Shown in pieces: positions 26,932 to 40,131 of a stretch of 64,000 nucleotides of DNA. The stretch's first letter is position 1; each line of letters begins with the position of its first letter. A model generated the notes under the pieces. The model was given only the letters and a program-made list of their open reading frames with translations. It was not told the DNA's origin and ran no database searches. This stretch comes from Motacilla alba alba (Eukaryota > Chordata > Aves > Passeriformes > Motacillidae), in NCBI RefSeq assembly GCF_015832195.1, contig NC_052018.1, positions 65,843,666-65,907,665 of the forward strand, read 5' to 3'. The translations under genes and the position numbers were made by a program.

Positions 26932-29302
26932 GATGGAACTCCTCTCATTTTGGGGAGAGGAGATGAGATAATGTGAAAGCACATGGCTCTTACTGACTCC
27001 TATCTGAACGATTTGTTCTTCATACTAGGCTGCTTTTTGGGGGATTTGGGCTTCTTTTAATGCTGATTGTGAACAGAGCAAGTAATATGATCAAGTTAAG
27101 ACTCAAGAGGTTTCTGAAGAAAGCCTTGCCATAGTACTTGTAATATGATAAGGACTTAGAAAAATTGCCCTTTTGTATAAGGTTGCAAACCATGTGGCTA
27201 AACTGTTACACAACATTTCCTGTAGCAGAACAATATTTATTGACTATCTTTTCATAAAACAACACATTTTGCCATGCCATTACATCATTCCCTGTGTTAC
27301 TTTGGAATCAAATGCATTGAGAAATAGCTGTTTACTTAGAGCAACAACTGTTAGACTGAAGGAAGGGCAATTCCACCCTGGGGGTCATGGAGCCTCCAGG
27401 CAGGAGCGTGAGCGTACGTTTGTGTATCTGTATGCGTGGGTACGGTGTGCGTGAAGAGTAATGTCCAATAACTACCACTGGAAGATTGTCTTATATACTA
27501 TGAATATTTTTATGTTTAAATCATGTTTTTATATCGCGTTGGTACAAATACTCAATAGATCTTTGAAGGTTTGTATGCTGTGCTAAGACATCCTTTTTTT
27601 CATATACAGGCTGAGACAGTTGTTACCCTTATAATAGGGTGCTTTGTTTTGCAGATATTTTATGAAGTAGACGTATGATATTAATAACCAGTGCATTGAG
27701 AGCTTGTTATTTTACATGTTTTGCAGCAAGTGTGGCTAACCAGAAAAAAAAAAAAGAAAAAAGAAAAAAAGTCTGTTTTAGAACTCTTGCAGGTGAGAGA
27801 CAGGAAAAGTAATCCAACTATTTCACTGCTTCAGATAATTTAAAATAAAATCATGTCAGGACAGGAAATTTCATCAGTGCTTAATGTGTGCATAAATCCC
27901 CAGGTTTTGCTATTGACAGTTCTTTTAAACACTTTATGATGTTTAGTTGCATGTTCTTTTCTTATGCTTTCACTTCTTGTGTTTAATATGCAATATAGCT
28001 TAAAGGTCACTTCCAGGCAGTTGTTGTTCTGTCATTTATTCCTCTTTCTCCTCTATCTTTCATGTGTTTCCTGGAGATGGGCCTAACCCAAAGCTCCCTA
28101 ATTACTGGCGTGATAAAAGTCCAGGTGTAATTGCTGTGGCCTGAACTTAATTATAATGATGATTATTCTATTTATAAATGTGCTTATTATACATGCACAG
28201 ATCAGGATTCTAGCTGCTATCATCTTTGCTTGTGCTGCTGAATTCAGCTGAGGATGCCAATCTGTCCCACAGTTCCACACTTTATTTCAAAAAATATTTT
28301 AAAGGAATGTCTTCCTGTTAATATAGTTGCAAACCTTGATTTTAACCATGCTTCTTTTAAATATTCTACCAGAGCTTTTCTGAATTAATCATAATTCTAG
28401 TATTTTTCTTTCTTTTCACTTGAATTTTAAGAAGTCCTGCTTGTTATCAATTCATCTCTGAAGATCCAAATCTCATAGGTTTTCCCTAATTATGTGGTAT
28501 TGGTTTTGGAATGTTTGGCTCATGTTCAAAACCAGAAAGAGTCTTTTTTTCTCATCCTCTTTTCACAATGTTTGCTCCTTTCAATATTACTCGTGGCCAA
28601 TTGCTATCATCGTCCTGATGTGGAAAGCATGAAATTACTTTGCCCAAAGACAAGTTTTTGTCAGTATATTGATGTCTCTATAATGAATTGAAGACACCTG
28701 AGGGTTAGTTAGTTGATTTTTTTGTTCTGCTTGGGGCTTTTAGGGGCATGTTTTCTGTTGCTATTTCTTTTATTTAAAATGCTGATTACTCCTTAAAGCA
28801 GCGAGAAAAATACCATCTTTGCTGATCACTGCACTGGCAATGAATTCTATCTTCTAATAATTGTAGTATAAGATCTGCTGTGCTGTTTCCAAACACATAC
28901 ACTGTCAGTAGCACAGATACTAAGAAGCCAGTCTTTGAAGATCTGAGAGAGATAACAAAGAGAAATATAGCAGATTTGTATAGACGAGGAGACAGCAATG
29001 TGGCAAGGTACTACACTGTTTTCATATCTGTCTGCTTTGAACATATTAAGCACTGATTTTATTACTGCAATGTAATTATATCATGAGTAGGAGTTTTCTT
29101 GAAATTGAGTATATTAGCTTTTAGTTTGTAATTGTTAAAACTGGAAACATACACATACGTAAATATATCTAAAGAGCAAGAACTCACCTTGTGTATGCAG
29201 CTGTATGAGCTACGAAGCTTTCTGTAGAAGTTCTTTCTTTTGGTCTGTCAAATGCTTGATGAAAACTGCCTTTTTGTCAAAATGATCTTGAAAATGCTGT
29301 AA

Positions 29303-29308
29303 AATAAA
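29303..29308 (+). terminator. GRM1: candidate distal polyadenylation signal of GRM1
   Basis: AATAAA in GCTGTAAAATAAATATTTTC, followed about 45-55 bases later by a T/GT-rich run (TTTTTTTGTTTCTTG). It is the last well-placed hexamer before sequence that has no further gene-like character. Cleavage is expected near 29320-29330. Confidence 0.5.
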
Positions 29309-32300
29309 TATTTTCTATTTATTATTTAAAAATAGAATGCCACAATTTTAAATTTTTTTGTTTCTTGAGTAGGAAATAGTCATGTATAGTAATTCATTGT
29401 TCCAGGCTTTTCAGCATCATGAATAAGAGATGGTGGGATATTGAAATGGAGGTAGGTATTGATTAAATTGTGTCATGAAGGTGAGATGGTGGAGGGTTGG
29501 AGGATTTCTGCTTAGGTAATAACCCCCAGGGTTCTGGCTTCCTAATAAAATTCAGAAGCCCTGTAACTATGCATTCAGGCAGACAAGTTGTAGAAGAGAA
29601 TTCAATGGGAAATGACAGGAAATTTTGCTTCCCAAGGACATGGGAAAACACCAGCCCTTCTCTGAAAATTGTCTTTGAGATGCCTGCTTCTCCCATCAGA
29701 GAAATTCCAATATGCTTTCTTGACAGCTATAAGTGATAGGCATTGATCCACCCTGGCATTTTGTGTCCTACCTTTACTGCTTCTGGATACAGCAAAGTAT
29801 CCAGACTCCCGGCTCCTGCTCTGCAACTCACAAGCACTGTGGCTTTTTGGTGCCTCCTGAACTGCTGTGTGCCTCAGCAAGATGCTTTTTTGGAGTGCTG
29901 CTGGGATTTTCAGAAAATAAGTGGCACTAAACATAGAAAACCTAGATCTTTTTATATTTACACTTGTAAATAGGCTTGTGGCTCCTTTGTTTGGATCTGG
30001 CCTTGCAAGAGACCATGTCTGAGGAGTCAGTCCACTGACAACTACTGCAATGCAGGAGTACAGGCAGTGACATTTCATTCTGTGGTAAGTGCCAAAAGTT
30101 TGGTCTCTTTGTTCATAGAGGTTTTATTTTTTCTTATCCCTTTTTATTTTTGTTTTCAAAACCTTTTCTGTCTATGTCTTAGTAAAAGTTCTGCTGACCA
30201 AGTGTATTCAATTACAAAAACATCCTCAGAGAAACACAGCACTTAATCACCTCCAGAGCACCCAGTGCAATGTCGCACAAGCTGCTGAAAAAAACATCTA
30301 AAGCAATTTTTCACTGGCTAAATGGATGGCTGGACCAGAACCACAGAGCAGCAAAGCACACTTGAGATTTAGTCTCCATCCTTCTGTCAAGGACAGAGTG
30401 TTGGCAGCTCCACCAGCCTAGCCCATGCCTCTCCACCCAACCTCTGCTCAATAATTCAGGTCTCCAGACTGGTGTCAGGTACACTTTGCATGGAGTAAGT
30501 GGCTACCGAAAGAAAAAGGCAGTGGAAGTTTGGCCCCTGGGCTTGTATTCATCACTCTTTAGACAAAAACAGGAGAACAGGTTGCTAATATCTATTCTAC
30601 ACAAGGTCTGAGTAACTGTTGAAAATGCTTCTTATATGGGAGTGGGAAAAGTGTAAGTTTGCAGATTGCATTGTTGTGGTCGTTTTTTTTCCCAAATAAA
30701 TGAGTCACTAGACATTTGGCAAGTATCTGTCTGCAAATCATTGGGAAGGAGAAGTAGACACTGTAGCCTATTTTTATCTGTATAAGATTCCTAACCAGGA
30801 CATTAGCAAAAAAGATAAGGAATGCCATGCTGCCAAGTGTGTGGTACTACCACATGCCCCATATCTGGACCTGGACTTAAATTTTGGCAAACCCTACAAG
30901 CTCCCAAGCAGAGATGGTAGAAGAGAGCAGGAGTGACTGGTTGCCATTTCCAGTACTACAGATAAATTGTATCCTACTAAAAAACCAAGCAAACTATTCT
31001 TTGCCTTTAATTCAACTTCCAGATCTCAGTAAATCCCACAAAACGAGACTGCTCCCCCAAGAGAGCAGGTCACTCTTAGGTACCAAGTAAGAGCATTTGT
31101 TTTCTGCTTGGTTTCCCTGTGGGCGTAAGCACTGTATCTGTACAGAAGTAAAATATCGTTGTGAGTTGTGGGTTTCCATAACCAAAAGGCCTCTAGGTAG
31201 GTGGAGAAGCAGCTGGCACAGATACCAGTGCAGACAGATAAGAGTTTAGGAGTGGTATGTATCTATGACATTTAATCCACCCACTTTATTTATTGCACAC
31301 CGTACAATGTGTAGGTGGCATGAGATCCATTCCCCCACCTACTCCATGGTATGGTGTGTGGGACTCCTACCTCCCTGTGCTGCTCTGAGGCTGAACCAGG
31401 AACAGATCCGCGAGACCTCTCTCCTGGAAAGATGGTGTGCCTGGAGGACTGGCTCAGGGCAGGCCGGTCTCTGGTCAGCTCCCTGTTTTCCTAACACAGG
31501 CTGTCTTTGCAATGCACCAAGAGTGTATTTTCCCTGCAAGCTTTACCTACAGACAGGGAATTTCAGTGCCTTGGAATGCCTCAAAATAAGTCAATAGTTT
31601 AAAAGGAGCTGTTTCCCCAGCTGCCCTCCAACAGCCCGTGGTGAGGTGTCCCCTGCAGCTAAATAGACTGTCAGTCCCACAGCCATAATCCAGGCTGTGG
31701 TGGTCCATCACTCTCCGGGTGCCCAGCAGCCCATGCTGCCCCACGTTGGTGGTGCATGTACAGCCCCAAGCAGGTGCTTGGTGGGAGCTGCACGCTGTTC
31801 CTCCCTGAGCTGCTGGCACTCAGAGGTCTGAGTGGCACTGAGGGCTCGCTGTGGCCTTCACTGTTCTCAATGACACAAGGAAAGAGATGGAGCAAAAGAA
31901 AGGCAACAACTTGCCTTGATGTCTCTCGCAAGAAAGGCAGGCAGGACTGTGCCGTGGAGCCAGCAGCGTGTCCCTTATGGCTTCCGACAAAGTCCTGACA
32001 GCTCCTGTGATTTGCATCTCAACAGACATAAGGAGTCGGCTCATTCTTTCGCTAGTCTTGTTAGGTAACACTTTAATAGACAAACTGCAAAATTACCAAG
32101 GCAAAATGCTTAAATGCCACCACTGGGAGCAATGTCTCTCACAGAAGCTGAATCTGAGCAATGTTTTCAGAAATGTATGGTATAGGAGTTTTTTAATATA
32201 TCTTTTAGACTTGAAAATGCACTGACAAATCAATGTCTTTTTTATTTGGGGAAAGAAGCAAGAATGAGTGTGTTTTCCTGGGATGTGTTATATATGTTTT

Positions 32301-32367
32301 GTTTGAACCCTTAAACAGAACAATTAAACTGTATTCTAATTTGGCAGGCACCTTGGTAATTATTCCA

Positions 32368-32430
32368 GTTTTTTGCTGGTTTGTTTTTGTTTGTTTTTTT
32401 TGGTTTTTTTTTTTTTTTTTGGAGGGGGAG
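32368..32430. repeat. T-rich low-complexity tract with T17 run
   Basis: GTTT-type units lead into seventeen T residues (32404-32420) and a G-rich GGAGGGGGAG end. Confidence 0.8.
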
Positions 32431-33733
32431 AGTTGGATTGATGTTTTTTCTTTTCTGCTTAAAAATAATGCCTAGAATACTTAGCAAGGTTATTAACTGT
32501 GCCAGGATTTTCATGGGCATCTGTGTGATGCTAATTTAGAAACTGAAGCCTCTAAGTGCCAAGATCCTCAAGTGTGTGTGAATCAGCGTTAAGTCCTGAA
32601 TTATGTCATTTTCCTTGAGAAGCTGGCTGAGTACCTGTGCTGTCAACTTTTTAGTTTCTTCAAGATTCATTTCCCACCCCAAGCTCCATTTTGGAGTTGT
32701 GAGGATGTTGTTCTTATCTCTGTTTTGAGGCTGCTGTTGCTCATTGTCCTTATTATTTGATGCAATGCCTTTGCACCAGCCTTGGCACAATTACAGGGGA
32801 AAGTGCCTGTTAGGCTGCAGCTCCCCAACAGTGCCAAGAGATTTTCCTTCTGGGTCCCATTTCCCTTTTTGAGAGGTGGCTATGCTGCATGCCCTCCAAT
32901 GTGCTTTTTTGTGCTTGGGTAATATGGCTGTGGACTTTAAAAACAAGAAACCAAGAAAGTTTTGCCCTCCTGTTGTCCCTGACATCAGGATTTACCCGGA
33001 TGTGTGTATCCAGTGCTCCTCTGGGGCAGTCTGGCACAAGTCATGTTGCTGGGCATGAACTTGGTGCATCACAGCCTGGCCCTCAGCTCAGACCCCAGTT
33101 CAGCTCTTGCTTCTTTCAATGACTTCAGGATGTTCATCTACCCAAGGGTGTTTCAAAGCTGCATAAGGGAACCGGCTTCCAATTTACAATGGACACAAGT
33201 AAAAACTGGGCTTAGAAATCCTTTAGATATGTTTAAAAACTCGCTCTTTCCTTTCAACTCAGGCTGGACATAGGAGAAGGGTGCATAAATAAAAGATTTT
33301 CACAGTCCTTTTACTCTCTTTCTCACCTTGATCTCAATGCCAGTTTACTCCGGTTCATTCTTACTCAGCCTCTTTTTATAGCATACATGGCATAGCTGTG
33401 GAAGTGGCACCACACAGCTCAATTATTTTGAATCATTTTCCTTATTTACAGTTACCTCATGATCAGTGTTAAAGGAAGATTTGTGATGTCTGTGAAAGCT
33501 CAAGGAATAAAAAAGAGCACACAATGAGAAGGCAAAACAGTCACATCAGCTGGGGCAAGCTTAGATGCTGCAGCCATAAAAATCATCAAATAAAACCACA
33601 GTCCACAACACAGTTCACCCTCAGGAGGACAGAAATGCTGGCAGGTCTAAGAAGAACTAATTTTCCCAGCAAGATCCAGGCTTTGAGTCTCAGCTGCAGA
33701 ATAACGCTGTGTTGTCAGATTGCAATACCACCA

Positions 33734-33906
33734 TTTGCAAAACACCCAGAGCCTTTTCCTCCTTAGTGCAGGGTTGTTTGTTTAAGATAGATATCATCAT
33801 CTTCAGTGGCTGCTGTGCACAGACCTTTCCCCAGCACTTACAAAACATTCTAAGCCTTTCTCTCCTTAGTGCTGCTTTTTAAGATAGATGCCATCAGCTT
33901 CAATGG
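33734..33906 (+). repeat. imperfect direct duplication, unit about 70-76 bp
   Basis: Copy A (33734-33809) and copy B (33837-33906) share, in the same order, a CAAAACA block, AGCCTTT, CTCCTTAGTG, a TTTAAGATAGAT core, ATCA and CTTCARTGG. The copies differ by substitutions and small indels, and lie about 103 bases apart. This looks like an old tandem segment duplication rather than a known transposon. Confidence 0.8.
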
Positions 33907-36900
33907 GAGGCATACCCTGCCCATGGCGGGCTGGGCATGGGGTAGTGCTGGAGCAGGATCAGGACACGGGCAGCAAAAGCTTTCTTGCACAGTGTTCAGC
34001 TTTTAAACATTTGTGGTTTTGTGTTTCCCATCTATATTTAGAGCTCTCTGAGCCTCAGCATCTCTGTTCATAGTGGCATGAACAACACACAGCTGGCACA
34101 AACAGCAGAGCAAGCAGTATTTACTTGCTCTGCTGCTAGGACTTTCCCTTACCTATGTGCTCCATCTTCCTGTCACAAACAGGTTGTCACCTGTGACACA
34201 AAGGGGCAAGCCTGACTGAAGAAACAGAGGAGACAAACAAGTTCTGTGCAAAGGCCTCTTGGTGCTAAAGGCAGGGAACACTGATTCAGAGAGTTCAGGC
34301 ATGTCCCACAGGAGAGTCCCCTATGTGCACAGGAGACAAGGTGCCCGCACTGTCACACTGCCTGAGGATGAGAGACAGGGCGCATGGAGCCCTCTCAGAC
34401 TCTTTGAGACCATAGGGAATTTCACAGGTGCTGTTCACCAAGGAAATCAAGATCTATGTGTGACCAGTTTGGGACAAAGAGTTTTGAAAAGGATAAGGAT
34501 GGGAAGTTCCCCGTTGACATCCTCCTCCAAGAGACTCAGGTCATAGGGTCTGTGTGAGTGTAGGACTTCCCACTGTCTCTGGGACAGCCTACAGCCCACC
34601 AAGGCTCAGCCTCCCTTCACCTTCAGACCCTCATGAGCTCCAGCCCTAGCTCTTCACACTTGTTTCTCTCCTTCCATGGGGGAAGATGCCTGTAGGGAGT
34701 TGCAGGACTCTGGCTGTTTTGTTTGCTTGCTCCAGAGGTCTCTGCTGATGCATTTTCATCTGGCTTCTGAGGAAAATGCAAGCTGATATGGGAACCAGTG
34801 TTTGTCCCTCTGGGCACAGGAGGCAGGAAAACACAGAAGACAAGGAGCCTAATTAGACAACAAGTGCATCTGTCAGGAAGAAGAGCTAATTCTTAAAAGA
34901 GCTACTGGATTTAATAGTTGAGATGTTACAAGTTATTCTTCTACTACTGTGTTAGGCTCAGTCCAGCCAAAGGCTAGGAGTAATTCTTAGCAGAGTACCA
35001 AGAAATGAAATTACTCATAGTCCTGTTGTAGTAACACCATGACAAGAATTTATCCATCTTCTGCTTTTCTGAGACGATCTGAACCCTTTAAAATAAATTT
35101 TAAGTGTTACTCTAACACCCAAGTTTCACAAGGATGGTTAATGTCAAATGACCAAGACAGAGGAATAAGGATCCAGCTCTTAATATAAAAGTTACAGGAT
35201 ATAGTGGTAAACTAATAATTCTCCTTTAATCCATATTTAAAAGTATAACTGCATCTGTAGAATATTTCAAAGGAAACTTGTATTATTTCCTACCAGGAAA
35301 GGTTCACTCAAGCAGTGAAATATTAATTTTATTATTTAGTTTACCAAAAAGTAAAAAAATAAGCCTCCTGCAAGCCATTGAGTATATATAGAAATTGTAT
35401 CACATCAGCTGGGGGCACTAGTTGATCTAAAGAAGACAAAGGAGAGGATTCTCCATTGAGGAGTATTGCATGACCAAATGCACTTGGTCATGTTTTCTTC
35501 TCTACAAAAGAAATTACATGTAAAGATTGAGTATGCAGGCATTCCATGTTGCCTAACACATGAGGTGTTCAGCTATAGCCTGATGCTTAGTCATCCAGTC
35601 AGTCCAGTTTTGCTAACTTTTCCAAAAGCTCCCTCTCTTGCAGGGAACTCACACTTGCCATGGGTGGCTAACATGCAGTTATCAGGTTAAGAAAAAGAGT
35701 CCTCAACACAAGGCTGGGGACTTCCTTTATTTTGAGAGGAAAGCCCAGCATAAAACCATTAAAAAAATACACTTTGCACCATATCTTTGCAAAATGATTG
35801 AACTACATTTGTCTTCATCATTGACAATCACATCAAGCCATGGTGAAAAGGTACTTACTGGTTTTAATCCAATAATTAAGAGACATGAGTCCATCTTTCA
35901 ATTGTCGATAAACAGAACTTTAGTTTGAAAAGAGGGACTAAACAAATTTACTTTCTCATGCCTACTGAAACACTCAAGTTAGTCAAGAGAGATTTAAGCC
36001 TCATGAACTTCTGCATTTTCTGTCACAATTGCCTCTGAGATTTTTTTAAACTGATAGCATGGCATCTTACAGAATAAGTGTTTACACTTGAGCAGCTTCG
36101 CCCCAGGTCCTTTCTGCCTCTGATATTCATGTCTTTATTCATCCTGGTACAAGACTCCATCTCCAGCTCTTCAAAGGCATCTGGAAGGCTATGAGCACTC
36201 CTCTCCTAGAGCTTTACAGAGCATAAATAGTTATGGATTCAGTCTGTCTGTAATGTAGCATGTTTGTGTGGGATGTAGCACTGTCCTCCCCATTTGGCAG
36301 GTGAGGAGGCTGACACATCGTATACTAACACCAACATTTGCAAATATTTTCCTAAAGCTAAGCAGTAAGTTATTATTTTGACATTTAAATAAAAAATAGC
36401 CTGTTTCAGTTCTTGTCTTCTGAAATTAATGGCAGCTACAGATATTAAGCACATATATATAAAATGTGACCTGTTGGTCTCACTTCTAATGGTTTTAGGT
36501 ACTCTTCTGCAAAAATATTTCAAACTATTGCTCCAAGGCAAGGATCCTGTAGCACTAATGAGGACTGGTGGCACTGAGGAAAAAGAGAAGAGATTCTTCT
36601 CTTTCTATCCTACAATTTTTTTTTTATACTCATCTTGAACACCAAAACCTACACTAATGTCCCTTGGTATGATCTAGCCTCAGACCTAGAATTCTGGAAC
36701 AGAGTATGCCCAAAGTAAGACTGATTATTCATCTGTAGCTCAGATTTATTTTTTGACATTCCTTAGGTCAAAAACTTGAATTTTGTCACCACATAACCAT
36801 CTGCCATTTACAGAAGCTCTCCCTCTCTTGCAGTGCAGGGGATGTGCTGGGATAGTGAGCAGATTCCCAATGCTTTGTTGGTTTCCACCAACATGTGATG

Positions 36901-37478
36901 AGAAGATGAGCAAGCTTTCTTCATTCAAATTCTTTCAAATTAATCAAACTAATTTTATGCCATAACTCTCCTGTGAGACATGGGGCTTAGTCACACAAAG
37001 ATGCATTTAAAACTGAGACAGAGAGAGAAAGGTCACACCATTAACTGTGGGTCCCCATTTTGGCCAAGCTGCTTCAATTTACATAATATTATAATATTAT
37101 AAGGAAGTCATAAATAAGCTATGCTACTTTGGTACCACATATGGCTGCCCAGAGGTGGAAATAAAGCCTAATGTTTTAGCTTGATGAAAGACAGTAGTCT
37201 GATGTCTTTCAATTCCCCTCTTCATTTATTACATGATTTTCACTTACCACATAATTTTCATTTACTACATTAACATGATTCATTCCTAAAACAAGTTCAT
37301 CCTGTTACTGAATAGAAAAATAGCCCATAGGAAAACAGTGTTTTCTCCCATCTTTAAAAGCTGTCTTCACTTGTCTATACAAAAGGAACAAAACACGGTT
37401 ATGCTTTTTAAGCATGTTGGTACTTTTCATATGGGGAGCATTGATCATCTTTTTCAAGCTGTGACATGGCCTGTGCTT

Positions 37479-37514
37479 GCTCTCAGCAGCAGAGCTGCTC
37501 TCAGCAGCAGAGCA
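37479..37514 (+). repeat. 18-bp tandem repeat, two units
   Basis: GCTCTCAGCAGCAGAGCT at 37479-37496 is followed immediately by the same unit at 37497-37514 with one change at its last base. Confidence 0.9.
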
Positions 37515-38331
37515 GCTCCAGCCTTGTGGCTGCTGCTCATGGTTTGGGCTGTGCTGATTCATTGTTCAGTCCTTGCTGTACCTTAGTGGTGACAAGGGAT
37601 CCTCACTGCCACCACAGCCCAGCCTTATAGGATGGTGGGGTGCTCTTGCCATGGAGTTTACAGCATGTGCTGGGGTCTCTAGCTCACCCTGGGAGAAGTG
37701 CTTTGTGTCAGATGTGTCTGCTTCCCCACATCTCCTAGAACTTCTCTGCTCCAGGGAGAAGGTCGCAGTCTCCATGCCAAGTACCTCATATCCCTCTGGC
37801 AGACACAGCACAGGCCTAATCCCCAAAGTGAATTCAGGCTGAATTTCAGTGCTTGTTAAAGAAATGTTGGATGTATTTTTTTTTTTAAGTGACAAAAAGA
37901 AGTCTTTTATTTGAATATTTAAAATTTGAGTTTGGTTAAACTCTTGGAAAATCAAAGCCCAGATAATTTAACAATGTTTCAAGCAGCTTCAAGCAAAACC
38001 TTACAGCAGGAGATGCTCTAAAGCTTTAAGGTGATGCCAAGTAGCATTCATCAGCAACACGTTAGAGCAGATCATCAGCCAAATTCAGAAGCAAAAAAAC
38101 CCACCTTTTCTGCTGTAATTCCTGTTCAGTGGCATATTTTTTTCAGTCCCAATCTACTGTCAAGCAGTCTTTCTGGTTGAAAATCTAGATGCATCCATTA
38201 TCCCCTGATGTTTATTGTGACAGTGTGCTATTAAGATGAAAGAAAAGTTATTCATCTGGGAATCACTTGACAATATAAATGGTGCTATTTTTGAGCTTTT
38301 GTTGCCACTACAATTAATCAAGAGGCAATCA

Positions 38332-38390
38332 GTTTGGTGGTTTGTTTTTTTTTTTTTTTTTTTTTTTTTTTTTGTTCTTTTTTTTTTCTT
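38332..38390. repeat. T29 homopolymer and flanking T-rich tract
   Basis: Twenty-nine uninterrupted T residues at 38345-38373, then further T runs broken by GTTC. Read on the minus strand it would be a poly(A) tract, but no SINE or processed-gene body is recognisable on its 5' side in that orientation. Confidence 0.9.
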
Positions 38391-39945
38391 ATTCTATAGC
38401 TCATTTAGGAAATCTGGCAACTTCCTTTGCTAAGTAGTGCTAGTTCTTGTATTCAGTCCCATTATAAAGCCAGTTTTTATCAATTTAGCAAGAAGGACTC
38501 TGAGCAGCTTTTAACAGTGTCACATGCTCAGACTTAATGGGCAAGACATAAAATGAAGGAGGTAAAAAATGCTGAAAAGACTGATAAAGCTCCTTTATTC
38601 CCATAGCTAGTTACAGGTGCAGACACAGGCACATCCAGCCTGTTCCACCTGACAGCATTCCCACCCATTTCCCTGTGGTTTAGTTCTGTGTATGTGCAGT
38701 GGGGCCCTGGTATTTCATCAAACACTTTCAGTGGTAGGGAGCTGCTGGGGAATGATGTAAGAAGCCACAGAGGAGCCATAAGGTCTTTAGTGTCTCTGTT
38801 TTGGTGAAATAAATGACAGATATATGAGAACACCAAAAAAGTTTACTCCACAATCTACAGTATTGGTAAGAATGCTACTTACCTAACGCAGATAGATGTA
38901 ACATGATGTAATAGTCTCTAATGGATAATTTACAAATAACAAATAGTTGGTATTGCCAACTTCTTCTTTTCTCACATCTAAAATAAACACAGTGAACTTC
39001 TCTATGGCAAGGAAAAAACCTTCCAATCTGTAATCTAAAAAGAAGGAAAAATCAAATAGTACTATGGGTTCAAAACGGAATAGAAGACATCCCATGTTCA
39101 TTAAGACAGACAAGCATCTCAGTGAAGAAAAACAGTGAGAGAAAAAAGAGAAAATGCTGTAAACTCTGGTTAGGCAATTTCCTTATAGCTTTAGCAACAT
39201 ATAAGAAGTAAGGGACAAAAAGATTAGGATTTTTAAAATTTTAATTAGACATTCTATTAGCTTTAAAAGATTATATCTCTTCCCCCTTCCATTCACATGA
39301 ACTTAAAAGGAATGTATATATCAGCCAATAGGAAAGTTAAATAAATAGATTAATAAATCAAATGAGATTTTATGTCATTTCCAAGTACACAGCAAGTGTA
39401 CTAGGGGTAATAAGGAAGAAACAGTAGATGTGGTTTTATCTTTTTGCTTGGACACTCTTTCCTTTTTTCTCTCATTTTGTGATTATCTCTGAATTGCAAA
39501 TTTTATCCTATAGATGGGGAACCTGGCACATTTCTGGATTCCATGAATGCAGATCTCATTATTTCTGAATAAATAAGTAAGCTTTCTGTTATTGGAAGAT
39601 AGAAAACCTGATTCTTTTGTATGAATCCATTTTGACTGGTGTATCTCACCTACAGAGTCAGTGGGAAATACAGGTAAATCACTCATAGTCAGTGGAATTC
39701 ATAAAAGGTCATTGATCAGACCCTGCAGTCTCATAACATCATGAAGAAGGCAGGTTTTTATTACTCCACAGTGATGCACTGAGACTCCAGACATCCACAG
39801 GGAGTCCTTGAGCATATATATTCTGTCCATAGGATGCCAATGTACCCATGCAGTTGAATGCCAGACCTCTTTTCATCTGGGGTTATTCACAAAGTGTGGT
39901 TGGTGATTCATAATGTGAGGCTGACAAAGCTGGCAGTATCCTCTT

Positions 39946-39962
39946 AAAAAAAAAAAAAAAAA
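39946..39962. repeat. A17 homopolymer
   Basis: Seventeen uninterrupted A residues in intergenic sequence. Confidence 0.9.
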
Positions 39963-40113
39963 GTCTGAGGTGAAAGAAATGAAGCATTTTCAGGTTCAAA
40001 GAAGAAAAACTTCAAAAATATTTCAGTAAGTATTATCTTGGCTGCGCTCCCAAGCATTTGAGAGCTGGCTGCCAAAGTATTAAATCTCCAGTAAGATAAA
40101 AATATCTGTTCAT

Positions 40114-40131
40114 ACACACACACACACACAC
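40114..40131. repeat. (AC)9 microsatellite
   Basis: About nine AC units following a CAT; a simple dinucleotide repeat that is likely polymorphic. Confidence 0.9.

Larger units (their letters stand above)
26354..29325 (+). other. GRM1: GRM1 3' untranslated region
   Basis: AT-rich sequence directly after the TAG, with no gene in it. The end is placed just past the AATAAA at 29303-29308, which is followed within about 50 bases by a T-rich stretch. A length of about 3 kb fits the long 3' UTRs of mammalian GRM1. Proximal AATAAA hexamers at 26566 and 26641 could give short forms. A 23-base imperfect direct repeat lies at 26882-26931, and a homeodomain-site-like TAATTA/ATTA-rich block lies at about 28090-28190. 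The 3' end is inferred, not seen in a transcript. Confidence 0.7.

Noticed and set aside
29602..30078. 158-codon minus-strand open frame downstream of GRM1
   Set aside because: No recognisable domain; competing open frames on the + strand over the same bases; no promoter or polyadenylation context.
37141..37170. GGCTGCCCAGAGGTGGAAATA, similar to a motif near the CR1 3' end
   Set aside because: The rest of the CR1 3' sequence is absent on both sides; too short to support.
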